From Bradyrhizobium sp. G127 (GTDB lineage Bacteria > Pseudomonadota > Alphaproteobacteria > Rhizobiales > Xanthobacteraceae), in contig NZ_JAKFGN010000002.1 of assembly GCF_021502575.1 (NCBI RefSeq), forward strand, positions 744,001 to 808,000: 64,000 nucleotides of DNA. Reading direction: 5' to 3'. Shown one piece after another: positions 54,279 through 63,466 of the stretch. The translations under genes were made by a program, and so were the position numbers. Positions within the stretch are counted from its first letter, which is position 1. Each line of letters begins with the position of its first letter. Below the pieces are notes generated by a model, which ran no database searches, was not told the origin of the DNA, and worked only from the letters and a program-made list of their open reading frames with translations.

Positions 54279-55049
54279 ATGCGTTGCGTGGGTTGGGTGC
54301 GCGCGTTCTGCGTTACCGCCGCTGTTGTGATTTGCGGCGGCTGCCCCTCTTTTGCCGATCCCGCTGTGAGCGGCATTGCTATTGATGCACCTGCCGAGAG
54401 CCGCTTGAGCGGCGGCGTCACTCCAGAAAAATTCCTTTATTTCAGCGGCTTCGACCTCTGGCGTAGCGGCGGCTCATTCTATGGCGGCATGCAATGGGCG
54501 CCGCGTGGACTGAACGAAGACGGCTTCACCCTCAAGCTGCTGCTGGCGGAAGGCACCTATCGCTACCTTGCGGGCACGACCAACATCCGCGGCACCGGCC
54601 TGCTGGCCTCAATCATGCCGGGCTGGCGGATCAAGCACGGCAAATTCGAAGCCAAGATATTCGCCGGCCTCGATCTGCAGAACCACCGGACCTCACCGGA
54701 CGATCCCGGCAACAGCCTGCGCGGCAATCATGCCGGTCTGCGGGTCGGCGCCGATCTGTGGTGGGAGCCGACGTCGTCAATCATGGTGGCAGCGTCGATC
54801 TCAGGCTCGACCATCGGCACGACTTTCGGCCTGCGCGGCGCCGCCGGATGGCGTGTCATGGATCGCTTCTGGACCGGCCCCGAGATCGAAACCTCAGGCG
54901 ACGAGATCTACCGCCAATATCGGATTGGCGCACATCTGACGTCATTCCGGACGGCCGCCTTCGAATGGACGTTGGGTGCGGGCTATGTTGAGGACAACAG
55001 CCATCGCTCCGGAATTTACGGACGGGTCAGCCTCCTCACCCGCCGATAG
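54279..55049 (+). CDS. bcsS: Cellulose biosynthesis protein BcsS-like
   Basis: A secreted protein of 256 residues. A signal peptide at about 1-26 is followed by a predominantly beta-stranded region: 'FDLWRSGGSFYGGMQWAPRGLNEDGFTLKLLLAEGTYRY', 'GLRVGADLWWEPTSSIMVAASISGS'. This is the BcsS family of alphaproteobacteria, usually near cellulose synthesis genes; none is present here. ATG 54279 begins the signal peptide; a TTG at 54261 is an alternative. Confidence 0.8.
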   Translation: MRCVGWVRAFCVTAAVVICGGCPSFADPAVSGIAIDAPAESRLSGGVTPEKFLYFSGFDLWRSGGSFYGGMQWAPRGLNEDGFTLKLLLAEGTYRYLAGTTNIRGTGLLASIMPGWRIKHGKFEAKIFAGLDLQNHRTSPDDPGNSLRGNHAGLRVGADLWWEPTSSIMVAASISGSTIGTTFGLRGAAGWRVMDRFWTGPEIETSGDEIYRQYRIGAHLTSFRTAAFEWTLGAGYVEDNSHRSGIYGRVSLLTRR

Positions 55050-55070
55050 TGCAAACACCCTCACCCCAGA

Positions 55071-55320
55071 CGCCAAACCGTCATCGGTTGTTCGTAACCC
55101 CTGATCGCGACACTGCCGAGCAGAACGGCAGCCGGTTCGGCTACTCGGCCGCCAAGATATAAAACGTTCAGACCACGACAGCGAGGATCGACGTGGTGAC
55201 GATCAAGGCCTTGATGCGAATTAGTTCGGTCTTCAACACCTCCTGCGTCAACGCGCGCCGGAGGTCCGCTAAAACTGATGCCTGATCTTCTTTTTCAACC
55301 TGACTTTCCGCCCCGCGCAT
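55071..55320 (-). pseudogene. Remnant of a class III adenylate-cyclase-like gene
   Basis: The minus strand from 55320 reads MRGAESQVEKEDQASVLADLRRALTQEVLKTEL and a hydrophobic helix before a stop at 55168-55170. Further on, 55163-55071 in another frame reads YLGGRVAEPAAVLLGSVAIRGYEQPMTVWRLG and a stop, which resembles the C-terminus of adenylate cyclases. The N- and C-terminal ends are thus out of frame and nearly adjacent, so the middle has been lost. Confidence 0.5.
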
Positions 55321-55385
55321 TCCTCGCCCCGCCCCACAACATCCGCCATTCCACGCGGAACAGGATACAGGATTGCGCGTTGTGC

Positions 55386-56534
55386 TCAATCCAGCGTTCG
55401 CCGGAATCGCGTGATCGCGATCGTCATCGCCACCAGCATCAGCACGAAGAGCGCGATGGCGTCGTATTGCAGGTTTTGCAGCGTGGCTCCTTTCAGCATG
55501 ATGGCGCGCACGATGCGGATGTAATGGGTCAGCGGCAGGGCCTCGCCGATCCACTGCGCCCAGACCGGCATCCCGGCGAAGGGAAACATGAAGCCCGACA
55601 GCAGGATGTTCGGCAGAAAAAACATCATCGTCATCTGCATCGCCTGAAGCTGGTTCTGCGCGATGGTGGAGAACGTATAGCCGATCGACAGGTTGGCCCC
55701 GATGAACAGCGTGGAGAGCAGCGCCAGCATCGCAAGATTGCCGAGGATCGGCACCTTGAACAGAAAGTGCCCGATACCGATGATGATCGAAGCCTGAAGG
55801 AAACCGACAAGGATGTAAGGGATGATCTTGCCGAGCATGACTTCGATCGGCGTGATCGGCATTGCCAGCAGGTTTTCCATCGTGCCGCGCTCGATCTCAC
55901 GCGTGACCGACAGCGCGGTGAAGATCAGCATCGTCATGGTCAAAATGGTCCCGACCAGACCCGGCACGATATTCAAGCGGGATTCTGCCGCGGGATTGTA
56001 ACGCGCATGCGCGCGGATCTCGAACGGCATCGACGGCGGATCGCCGACGAACAAATCATGCTGAAGCGCCGTCTGCATCACCTGACCAAGCGCGCCCAGG
56101 GCCGACCCCGCGGCGACCGGATCGGTGGCATCCGCCGCTACCAGCAGCGCGGGTTTCTCGCCGCGCCTAACCCCGCGTTCGAAACCGCGCGGAATTTCGA
56201 CACCGAACAGAACCTTGCCCGACTCCAGCAGGGCGTCGAACTCAGCCACGGTGTGAACTTCGCGGGTAAAGCGGAAATATGCCGTATTCTGGAGCGCCTT
56301 GAGGATCGAGCGTCCTAGATCGCTGTCCTCCTGCAACAACACGGCCGTCGGCAAATGACGCGGCGTGGTGTTGATGGCAAAGCCGAACAGCAAAAGCTGC
56401 ATGATCGGCAGCATCACGATCATCGCGAACGATACCCGATCGCGACGCAACTGAAGGAATTCCTTGACCAGCATCGCATAGGTACGCTGCCAGAAACCTG
56501 AAAAACCGCCGTTTATGGGCGTGGCGTCGCTCAC
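55386..56534 (-). CDS. ABC-2 type transporter permease
   Basis: A membrane protein of 382 residues of the YhhJ/YbhS-like ABC-2 family. One N-terminal helix ('RVSFAMIVMLPIMQLLLFGFAINTTPRHLPTAV') is followed by a large periplasmic domain and five C-terminal helices ('FTALSVTREIERGTMENLLAMPITPIEVMLGKIIPYILVG' includes the conserved ERGT segment). It forms the channel of an export pump with the ATPase upstream, which overlaps it by four bases (ATGA). Confidence 0.88.
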   Translation of the reverse strand: MSDATPINGGFSGFWQRTYAMLVKEFLQLRRDRVSFAMIVMLPIMQLLLFGFAINTTPRHLPTAVLLQEDSDLGRSILKALQNTAYFRFTREVHTVAEFDALLESGKVLFGVEIPRGFERGVRRGEKPALLVAADATDPVAAGSALGALGQVMQTALQHDLFVGDPPSMPFEIRAHARYNPAAESRLNIVPGLVGTILTMTMLIFTALSVTREIERGTMENLLAMPITPIEVMLGKIIPYILVGFLQASIIIGIGHFLFKVPILGNLAMLALLSTLFIGANLSIGYTFSTIAQNQLQAMQMTMMFFLPNILLSGFMFPFAGMPVWAQWIGEALPLTHYIRIVRAIMLKGATLQNLQYDAIALFVLMLVAMTIAITRFRRTLD

Positions 56535-57472
56535 TGGAAATTATCCTTTGAGCGGCCCATCAACTCGATGAAGACGTCTTCGAGCGACGGTTCGGATTTA
56601 TGCCAGACCACACCGTCGGCAGACCTGTACGGGGCAATTGCTGCTTCGAGCGCGGCTTCGTCCCGCCCGGAAACATGCAGGCTGTTGCCGAACGGCGCGA
56701 CCATGTCGATGCCGGGCTTGTCGGTCAGCTCCGTTGTCAGCTTGTTGAGGTCCCCGCCGGTCACCGTGTAGGTCGTCAGCGCGGATTTGGCGATGACGTC
56801 TTCGACGGTGCCGTGCGCCAGCAAGTTGCCGTAAGCGATATAGGCGATCTCGTGGCAGCGTTCCGCCTCGTCCATGTAATGCGTCGAGACCAGCACGGTC
56901 AGCCCGTCGGCAGCGAGCGCATGGATCTCGTTCCAGAATTCGCGCCGCGCCTTGGGATCGACGCCGGCGGTCGGCTCGTCGAGCAGCAGCAGTTGCGGAC
57001 TCGGCAGCGTGCAGGCGCCCAGCGCAAGGCGCTGCTTCCAGCCGCCGGACAGTTCGCCAGCGAGTTGCTCCTCGCGTCCGGAAAGACCGATACGCTTGAT
57101 CATCTCGCGCGCAGCGCCACGCGGATCGCGCACGCCGTAAAGCCGCGCCACGAATTCCAGATTCTCACGCACCGACAGATCCTGATAGAGACTGAAGCGC
57201 TGGGTCATATAGCCGACCAGACGCTTGATCTTGTCGGCATCGCGCCGGATGTCGTAGCCGAGGCACCGGCCCTCGCCGCTGTCGGGCGTCAACAGGCCGC
57301 ACAACATGCGGATTGTCGTGGTCTTGCCGGACCCGTTGGGTCCGAGAAAGCCGTAGATCGTGCCGCGCTTCACCTGCATCGACAGGTCATGCACCACTTC
57401 CCGGCCGTTGAACGATTTCGACAGGCCGCGGACTTCGATGGCGATGTCGGATGGGGCGGTGGCGCTGCTCAC
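56531..57472 (-). CDS. ABC transporter ATP-binding protein
   Basis: An ATPase of 313 residues. Walker A is 'GPNGSGKTTT', the signature 'ELSGGWKQRLALGACTLPSPQLLLLDEPTAGVDP' includes Walker B, and the H-loop is 'VSTHYMDEAERC'. It has a C-terminal accessory domain of about 80 residues, common in CcmA/YhhG-type drug and metabolite pumps. It overlaps the adaptor gene and the permease gene by four bases each. Confidence 0.92.
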   Translation of the reverse strand: MSSATAPSDIAIEVRGLSKSFNGREVVHDLSMQVKRGTIYGFLGPNGSGKTTTIRMLCGLLTPDSGEGRCLGYDIRRDADKIKRLVGYMTQRFSLYQDLSVRENLEFVARLYGVRDPRGAAREMIKRIGLSGREEQLAGELSGGWKQRLALGACTLPSPQLLLLDEPTAGVDPKARREFWNEIHALAADGLTVLVSTHYMDEAERCHEIAYIAYGNLLAHGTVEDVIAKSALTTYTVTGGDLNKLTTELTDKPGIDMVAPFGNSLHVSGRDEAALEAAIAPYRSADGVVWHKSEPSLEDVFIELMGRSKDNFQ

Positions 57473-58242
57473 GGTGCCGTACCGCCTGTATAGATACTGA
57501 CGGGCTGCCCGACACGCAGGCTGTTGGGCTTGTTCGGCCGCGCCTGGATCAGATAGACCAGCTTCGATCGTTCATCGAGGCTGTAAATCACCGGCGGCGT
57601 ATATTCGGCCATAGTGGCTATGAAGTAGATTTTTGCCGTGAGATCACTGGTGCAGCCGTCGCAGGTGACGCGCACGTCCTCGCCCACCTTGAGCTTCGGC
57701 AATTCCGGCTCCGCCACGAAGAAACGCACTTTCATGTTTCCGGGCGGCAGAATGGAGATGACGGGCCGCTGTGCGGGAACGGTTTCGCCTTCACGAAAAT
57801 AGATCTGCTGGATCGTCCCGGCGATGGGCGCGTTCATGCGGCGGCGCGCCAGCTTCGTCTGTGAGGTGTGCACCCGCGCTTCGGCGACCCGGAGATTGGC
57901 CAGCGCGGAATCAAAATTGGCCTGCGTCCCGGAGCCGGTCTTGCTCAGCGATGCGGCGCGATCATAAGCTTGCTGCGCGTTCGCCAGCGTCGCATTGCTC
58001 TGGTTCAGATCGGCCTGTTGCAGATCGTCATCCACAGCGTAAAGCGGCGCGCCCACCTCGACATGATCGCCCTCGCGGACGTTGAGCTTGACGACGCGTC
58101 CCTGCTCGTCGGGACTGACGAAGATCAGATCGGCCTCGATCCACCCCTGATAACCGGGATTTTTCGAGTTTCCGCATCCGGCAAGTGCGGCAAGCACCGC
58201 AGCCAGAGCGAGTACCCGCATCACGTTTCGCGACGCAATCAT
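57469..58242 (-). CDS. HlyD/MFP-type efflux adaptor protein
   Basis: A periplasmic adaptor of 257 residues with an N-terminal lipobox-like 'LAALAGCGNSK' (Cys near residue 22), so it is probably a lipoprotein. The lipoyl half-domains ('GDHVEVGAPLYAVDD' and the later half around 'IYFREGETVPAQRPV') flank a helical hairpin at about 75-135. It links the ABC pump to the envelope. It overlaps the TetR gene and the ATPase gene by four bases each. Confidence 0.88.
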   Translation of the reverse strand: MIASRNVMRVLALAAVLAALAGCGNSKNPGYQGWIEADLIFVSPDEQGRVVKLNVREGDHVEVGAPLYAVDDDLQQADLNQSNATLANAQQAYDRAASLSKTGSGTQANFDSALANLRVAEARVHTSQTKLARRRMNAPIAGTIQQIYFREGETVPAQRPVISILPPGNMKVRFFVAEPELPKLKVGEDVRVTCDGCTSDLTAKIYFIATMAEYTPPVIYSLDERSKLVYLIQARPNKPNSLRVGQPVSIYTGGTAP

Positions 58243-58949
58243 GCCGCCTTCCCTTCATCAAAAACCAGACCGAGATGAACACGCAGCATTGCGGCGGCAT
58301 CGAGCGGCGCGTGCTTGCCGAACAGGCCATGCCAGATCACCGCCACAACGAGCGGCGAGAACAGCAACTGTGGAAATTCCGCCAAACCCGGATTGCGGAT
58401 TTCGCCGCGCGCGATGCCGTATTCGATCAGCTTCCGCATTCCAGCGATGCCTTGCGCCACCACCTCGCGATAGTAGAACTCCGCCAGCGATGGAAAACGC
58501 GTGCCTTCGGAAATGATCAAACGCAGAATATCGCCGCGCTTCGTTCCGACGACCTCCCGCGCGAACGTCGCTATCAGCGCTTCCATCGCCGATCGGGCCG
58601 ATCCCATTTCCGGCCCGATCGGCGGATTCGCGATCAGCGCTGCGAGTGGACCCAAGGCGGTGCGCACCAGATCCTGAAACAGCGCTTCCTTGTCCTTGAA
58701 GTGCAGATAGATCGTGCCCTTGGCGACACCTGCCCGCTTCGCCACATCTTCGAGACGCGTCGCCGCGAAACCCTTGGCCGTGAATTCATCGAGACCGGCC
58801 GCGATAATCGCGGCGCGCCGCTCGGTTGCACCGGCGAGACGTTTGGATGGACGCCGGGTCGCGCCACGCCCGGTGCGCGCCCGCGCTTTGGAAGCGCGGT
58901 CGGACTTCTCGTTTGAAGGGCGATTATCGACCAGCGATATTTTCCGCAT
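58239..58949 (-). CDS. TetR family repressor of the efflux operon
   Basis: A protein of 236 residues. The basic N-terminal tail (about 40 residues) is followed by the TetR HTH 'GFAATRLEDVAKRAGVAKGTIYLHFKDKEALFQDL' and a ligand-binding C-terminus. It is the first gene of the TetR-adaptor-ATPase-permease operon and very likely autorepresses it. The operator lies only nine bases upstream of the ATG, with no Shine-Dalgarno between, so the true start may be an inner codon or the message may be leaderless. Confidence 0.88.
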   Translation of the reverse strand: MRKISLVDNRPSNEKSDRASKARARTGRGATRRPSKRLAGATERRAAIIAAGLDEFTAKGFAATRLEDVAKRAGVAKGTIYLHFKDKEALFQDLVRTALGPLAALIANPPIGPEMGSARSAMEALIATFAREVVGTKRGDILRLIISEGTRFPSLAEFYYREVVAQGIAGMRKLIEYGIARGEIRNPGLAEFPQLLFSPLVVAVIWHGLFGKHAPLDAAAMLRVHLGLVFDEGKAA

Positions 58950-58957
58950 GATACTTT

Positions 58958-58977
58958 ATGACTGACCAGTCAGTCAT
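58958..58977. promoter_or_regulatory. TetR-type palindromic operator
   Basis: ATGACTGAC-CA-GTCAGTCAT is a perfect 9-bp-arm palindrome with a two-base centre. It lies directly upstream of the TetR-type gene and resembles the TGACTGA/TCAGTCA sites of other TetR repressors. Confidence 0.8.
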
Positions 58978-59077
58978 TTTCAATGACATACATCAAAGCG
59001 CGTAAAATCGACCAAACTTACTGATTTATATGAAGAATATCTCTGGTAGCCTAACCGAAGGAGGGTCGGCGCCAGCC

Positions 59078-59467
59078 TCAGCCCCTTGCGTCGCAGGCCC
59101 AGGCGCGGATGACGCATTCCTTGCCACCGAACGCGTAGCACTTCTTCATCGCCTCGTTCAGCGCGCTGGAAATGCGGGGCGCAACCGCGTAGCCGTGCGC
59201 GCCACACGGCTTGGTCATGTCGAGCGAGAGCGCCACACAGGCGCGCTTCATGGTGACCGCGCTGCAATCCCCCTTGCACTGCTTGAGGGCGGCGCTGCGC
59301 GCGCCCTGCTCGGCGGGATAATCAAAAGCCTGTCCGTATGCGCCGCATTTGCCGATCGCAAGCGCACCGGCCGCGATGGCCGGCGTGGCGACAAGATGAA
59401 CGGGAAAAGATGAAATGAAAGCAAAGACCAAAAGCGTGCGAACGCGCACGACGGCACTGTCGAGCAA
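59078..59467 (-). CDS. DUF4189 family secreted protein
   Basis: A protein of 129 residues. A signal peptide (about 1-33) is followed by the Cys-rich DUF4189 domain: 'KCGAYGQAFDYPAEQGARSAALKQCKGDCSAVTMKRACVALSLD', 'CGAHGYAVAPRISSALNEAMKKCYAFGGKECVIRAWACD'. Eight cysteines could form four disulfides. The function is unknown. The TTG start has GGGGAGG a few bases upstream; a GTG at 59449 is an alternative. Confidence 0.8.
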   Translation of the reverse strand: MLDSAVVRVRTLLVFAFISSFPVHLVATPAIAAGALAIGKCGAYGQAFDYPAEQGARSAALKQCKGDCSAVTMKRACVALSLDMTKPCGAHGYAVAPRISSALNEAMKKCYAFGGKECVIRAWACDARG

Positions 59468-59560
59468 AATCCCCTCCCCAGAGGCTAACCGGCGATGATC
59501 CTAAACAGCAGGGCGTTTCAACTTGGTGAACAGGTAGACAGCACGAACAGACCGGCGGCG

Positions 59561-61192
59561 TCAGGAGCCGCTGGCGCCGATCCGCAAACCGTCCCTGCGC
59601 GCATCGGTCAGCATTTCCGGCGTGTCGATGTCGAGAAAGGCGCTTTTGCCTTCGACTTCCACTTCCGTCACCGCCTCCATGTGCCGCGCGATCAGATGCC
59701 GCGCACCGACGTCGCCATCGAGCACCATTAGCTCCGGGAAGAAGCGGCGCGACCACAATACCGGATTACCGCGTCGGCCTTCCGCAACGGGCACTACGAT
59801 CAGCGATCCTCGATCCGGGGCAAACGCCTCGACCAGACGGTCGATCAGCTTGGCATCGATCAGTGGCATGTCGCCAAGGCAGACCACCGCGCCATCTGCA
59901 TTCTCCGGAACGGTTGCGATACCCGCCTTTACCGATGTCGCGAGCCCCTGAGCAAAATCCGGGTTGCGCGCGAACTCGACATTGAGTCCCTTCAGTGCAG
60001 TTTCAATCTCGCCCGCCTGATGGCCCGTCACGACGATCACCGGCGACGCCTTTGAGGCCAGCACCTGCTCGGCGACGATCCGCACCAGCTTCTTGCCGTT
60101 GAGTTCGGCGAGCAACTTGTTTGGCCCGCCCATTCGCGTCGAGCGGCCCGCGGCAAGAATAACCGCCGCGACGTTCTTGTTTCCGTCCGTGCCGACGGGC
60201 ACACGCGGTTGCGGTCGCGTCACGATTTCCATCAGCAGGCCGCCGACACCCATGCCTGTGACATCCGCACGCGTTACCGGGAGGCCTGCGAGCAAGCGCA
60301 TCAGGATCCAGTCGAAGCCGTTTTCCTTCGGTGAGCGCGCACAGCCCGGTGCGCCCAGCACAGGCCGGCCATTCACCTTGCCGATCAGCATGAGATTGCC
60401 CGGATCGACCGGCATACCGAAATGCTCGACCGCGCCGCCGATCTGCTCGATGGCGGCCGGGATCACATCGCGCCGGTCGGCGATGGCGGACGCACCGAAC
60501 ACCAGCACCAGTTCCGCGCCCAGCGCGATCAATTCATCGATCGCTGGCGCAAGTGCGGCCTCATCGTGGGGCACACGCCGTTCGGCGATGATCCGCGCGC
60601 CGGTCGGCGCGAGACGCTCGTCCGTCACACGCAAGGTCTTTTCGATCACTTTCGGTGCAAGACCGGGCAGCAGCGTGGAAACAACGCCGACCCGCTTGAT
60701 CTTGAACGGCGCCACCCGCATTCGTGCCGCTCCGACGGCGGCCACTGCCGCATCGCGCAGCTTCGCTTCGACGCCGAACGGAATGATCTTCACCGTCGCA
60801 ACCATCTCGCCCGCAACCACCGCCTTGAAGGCCGGCAGGGTTGCAAAGGTCACGGCTTCATCGATACGATTGATCCGATCGACGGAATCGCGGTCCACCA
60901 TCAACACGCCGGCTTCCGATGCGAACAGATTGGCGCGCCCGGTAAACGCACGCTCCACATGGACGCCATCGCCTGCCACCGCCGCGGCGATGCTGGCCGC
61001 CGCTTCGTCCTCGGAAACGTCGTCCTTGTCGAGGCGGGCGACCACTATTTCCTTGACGCCCGCCTGCTTCAGCGCCGCCACCTCGGCAAACCCCACGACG
61101 GTACCCTTCTTGAGCACAAGCAAACCCTGCCGGATGGCGTGCACGGTCACGCCGCCGAGAGCATCGTCAGGTGTGACGGGACCGAATTTCAT
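59561..61192 (-). CDS. Molybdopterin-binding / MobA-like nucleotidyltransferase fusion
   Basis: A protein of 543 residues. The N-terminal part (about 1-335) contains a MoeA/MogA-like molybdopterin-binding domain ('FGASAIADRRDVIPAAIEQIGG', 'VLGAPGCARSPKENGFDWILMRLLAG'). The C-terminal part (345-530) is a NTP-transferase of MobA/MocA type: 'ILAAGRSTRMGGPNKLLAELNGKKL', 'VCLGDMPLID'. It should add a nucleotide, probably CMP, to the molybdenum cofactor. Its ATG overlaps the XdhC-type gene (ATGA). Confidence 0.88.
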   Translation of the reverse strand: MKFGPVTPDDALGGVTVHAIRQGLLVLKKGTVVGFAEVAALKQAGVKEIVVARLDKDDVSEDEAAASIAAAVAGDGVHVERAFTGRANLFASEAGVLMVDRDSVDRINRIDEAVTFATLPAFKAVVAGEMVATVKIIPFGVEAKLRDAAVAAVGAARMRVAPFKIKRVGVVSTLLPGLAPKVIEKTLRVTDERLAPTGARIIAERRVPHDEAALAPAIDELIALGAELVLVFGASAIADRRDVIPAAIEQIGGAVEHFGMPVDPGNLMLIGKVNGRPVLGAPGCARSPKENGFDWILMRLLAGLPVTRADVTGMGVGGLLMEIVTRPQPRVPVGTDGNKNVAAVILAAGRSTRMGGPNKLLAELNGKKLVRIVAEQVLASKASPVIVVTGHQAGEIETALKGLNVEFARNPDFAQGLATSVKAGIATVPENADGAVVCLGDMPLIDAKLIDRLVEAFAPDRGSLIVVPVAEGRRGNPVLWSRRFFPELMVLDGDVGARHLIARHMEAVTEVEVEGKSAFLDIDTPEMLTDARRDGLRIGASGS

Positions 61193-61899
61193 GCGGCTGA
61201 CTTTGTCTTGAGCGGGGCATCGGCGGGCAGCCGAAGCCTTGCCGTAATCTCAGCCATGATAGCAACCGCGATCTCCGATGGCGAGACCGCACCGATATTC
61301 AGACCGATGGGAGCATGGATGCGGGCCAGTGCCGCCTCGCTCGCGCCTTGGGCCTTGAGCCGGTCCAGCCGCTTGGCATGGGTCTTCCGCGAACCGAGCG
61401 CGCCGATATAGAAGCAATCGCGCGACAACGCGTGCAGCAGCGCCGGATCGTCGATCTTGGGATCGTGGGTCAACGCGACGAACGCCGTATAGCGATCGAC
61501 ATGAAGCGGCGGCAGCGCCACGTCCGGCCAGTCCGCGAACAGCGGCACGTCGGGAAATCGCTCAGGCGAGGCAAAGGCCGTGCGCGGATCGACCACGAAC
61601 ACGTCATAGTCCAGCGACTGCGCCAGCGGCGCCAGCGCCTGGCTGATATGGACCGCGCCGATGATGACGAGGCGCGCGGTCGGGGCATAGACATTCAGGA
61701 ACAGCTTCTTGCCGTCCGCTTCGATCATCCCGCTTTTGCCCATGCGCAGGTGCTTGTCGAGTTCGGCATGCAGAGGATCACTGGCGATGTCGGCAGCCTT
61801 GATCAGGCGCTGGTCGCCGCTCACGACATCGGTGACGACGATCACAGCGCGGCGCGCGGCGCGCTCGGCGTTCAGTTCGGTCAGCGTGTTGTGTTTCAA
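61189..61899 (-). CDS. XdhC family protein, Rossmann (C-terminal) part
   Basis: A protein of 236 residues carrying an XdhC C-terminal domain ('LVIIGAVHISQALAPLAQSLDYDVFVVDPRTAFASPERFPD', 'GALGSRKTHAKRLDRLKAQG'). XdhC proteins insert the sulfurated cofactor into molybdenum hydroxylases. It starts with TTG overlapping the stop of the upstream gene (TTGA), so the two halves are separate but coupled. The preceding longer frame is not gene-like. Confidence 0.82.
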   Translation of the reverse strand: MKHNTLTELNAERAARRAVIVVTDVVSGDQRLIKAADIASDPLHAELDKHLRMGKSGMIEADGKKLFLNVYAPTARLVIIGAVHISQALAPLAQSLDYDVFVVDPRTAFASPERFPDVPLFADWPDVALPPLHVDRYTAFVALTHDPKIDDPALLHALSRDCFYIGALGSRKTHAKRLDRLKAQGASEAALARIHAPIGLNIGAVSPSEIAVAIMAEITARLRLPADAPLKTKSAA

Positions 61900-62225
61900 G
61901 AGTTGCCCACCTTCTCCACGAAAACGCGGATGGTGCCGCCGCATGACAGCCCGACGTTCCATGCGGTCTCATCCGCAACGCCGAATTCCAGCATCTTCGG
62001 GGTGCCGCTGGCGATCACATCGAGCGCCTCGGTGACCACAGCGCCTTCGACGCAGCCGCCGGAGACAGACCCCAGAAACGTGCCATCGTCGTTGATGACG
62101 AGGCTCGAACCTGCCGGGCGCGGCGCCGACCCCCAAGTCTCGACCACCGTCGCCAACGCCACGCCGTGACCGGACTTCATCCAGTTTTCGGCGGCTTTCA
62201 AAATATCTTCGTCGCGGTTGAGCAT
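61896..62225 (-). CDS. XdhC/CoxI family protein, N-terminal part
   Basis: A protein of 109 residues with the XdhC_CoxI domain alone: 'GHGVALATVVETWGSAPRPAGSSLVINDDGTFLGSVSGGCVEGAVV' and 'LSCGGTIRVFVE'. In one-chain XdhC proteins this part is fused to the Rossmann part; here it is a separate gene. Its function is to handle the sulfurated cofactor before insertion. Confidence 0.85.
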   Translation of the reverse strand: MLNRDEDILKAAENWMKSGHGVALATVVETWGSAPRPAGSSLVINDDGTFLGSVSGGCVEGAVVTEALDVIASGTPKMLEFGVADETAWNVGLSCGGTIRVFVEKVGNS

Positions 62226-62235
62226 GGCTTTTACC

Positions 62236-63447
62236 TCAGGCTGCGGAGCGGGCGTCGATACGGCGGGGCCGCGGGTCGGATGACAGCGCGGCGATCAGCC
62301 CTTCCATCGACTTCAAGTTATGTACCGGACGGAATTCATCAACATGGGGCAACATCATTTTGATGCCCTGCGCCTTGGCCTCGAAGCCCTCAAACCGCAG
62401 CAACGGATTGAGCCAGATCAGGCGGCGGCAGGAGCGATGCAGCCGGTCCATTTCGAATTCCAGCCGGGAATCGGCCTCGCGCTCCAACCCGTCGGAAATT
62501 AACAGAACGATGGCACCCTGCCCGAGCACGCGCCGGCCCCACTGGTTGTTGAAGTTATGCAGCGAGGTCGCGATCCGCGTGCCGCCCGCCCAGTCCTCGA
62601 CGCTGCTTGAGCATGCTGCCAGCGCCTCGTCGGGATCGCGCGCGCGCAGCGCCCGCGTCACGTTCGTAAGCCGCGTGCCGAACAGGAACACCGAGACGCG
62701 CTTGCGGGCATCAGTGATGGCGTGGAGGAATTGCAGGAACAGCCTTGTGTAGTCAGCCATGGAGCCGGAAATATCGAGCAGCGCCACGATCGGGGCCGGC
62801 TTGTCGATACGGCCGAGCCGATGGAATTTCACAATCTCCCCACCGGTGCGGAGGCTGCCGCGCAATGTCCGACGCAGGTCGAGCCGGGTGCCCCGCGCAT
62901 CGGGCGCAAAACGCCGCGTGCGCAATTCGGCCTGCGGCAGCTTCATCTGCGCAATGGCGCGCGTCACTTCGGCAATCTCTGCAGCGCTCATCTGCGCAAA
63001 GTCCTTGCGCTGAAGAACCTCGCGATCGGAGACCGAGAGCTGCACGTTCTTTTCCTCGATCTCCGGCGCATCGATATTGCGGCTCTGAGCGAAGGCTTCC
63101 TGCACGCGACGCGATGCCGGCGGCGGAGGCTTCTGCGCCTCGGGCGGCAGCGGCACCGAATCCAGCATATGGTCCGTGCCCTCGGCGCGGCGGAAGAACA
63201 GATCGAAGGCCTGCGCGAACACCAGCGCATGTTCGCGGCGCTTGACGAAAATCGATTCCAGCGTGGTGAACAGATCGGCGCGGTTGCCGATATCGATCAG
63301 CCGCATCGCCTTCAGCGCATCGATCACCGCGCCCGGCCCGATCGGCAGTCCGGCCACACGCAGAGCGCGTGCAAAACCGATGACATTATCGGCGATCAAT
63401 CCGGTCGTTGGGGCCCCGATGTCGTTCGCCATCCTGTCACTTGCCAT
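62236..63447 (-). CDS. VWA-domain protein (CoxE-like)
   Basis: A protein of 403 residues with a helical N-terminal part and a C-terminal von Willebrand A domain: MIDAS 'LLDISGSMADYTR', 'SVEDWAGGTRIATSLHNFN' and 'LISDGLEREADSRL'. CoxE-type proteins pair with a MoxR ATPase (CoxD) to mature the molybdenum-copper site of CO dehydrogenase. It follows the AAA ATPase gene by 19 bases. Confidence 0.85.
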   Translation of the reverse strand: MASDRMANDIGAPTTGLIADNVIGFARALRVAGLPIGPGAVIDALKAMRLIDIGNRADLFTTLESIFVKRREHALVFAQAFDLFFRRAEGTDHMLDSVPLPPEAQKPPPPASRRVQEAFAQSRNIDAPEIEEKNVQLSVSDREVLQRKDFAQMSAAEIAEVTRAIAQMKLPQAELRTRRFAPDARGTRLDLRRTLRGSLRTGGEIVKFHRLGRIDKPAPIVALLDISGSMADYTRLFLQFLHAITDARKRVSVFLFGTRLTNVTRALRARDPDEALAACSSSVEDWAGGTRIATSLHNFNNQWGRRVLGQGAIVLLISDGLEREADSRLEFEMDRLHRSCRRLIWLNPLLRFEGFEAKAQGIKMMLPHVDEFRPVHNLKSMEGLIAALSSDPRPRRIDARSAA

Positions 63448-63466
63448 GACGTGTCCCGGATTGCAT

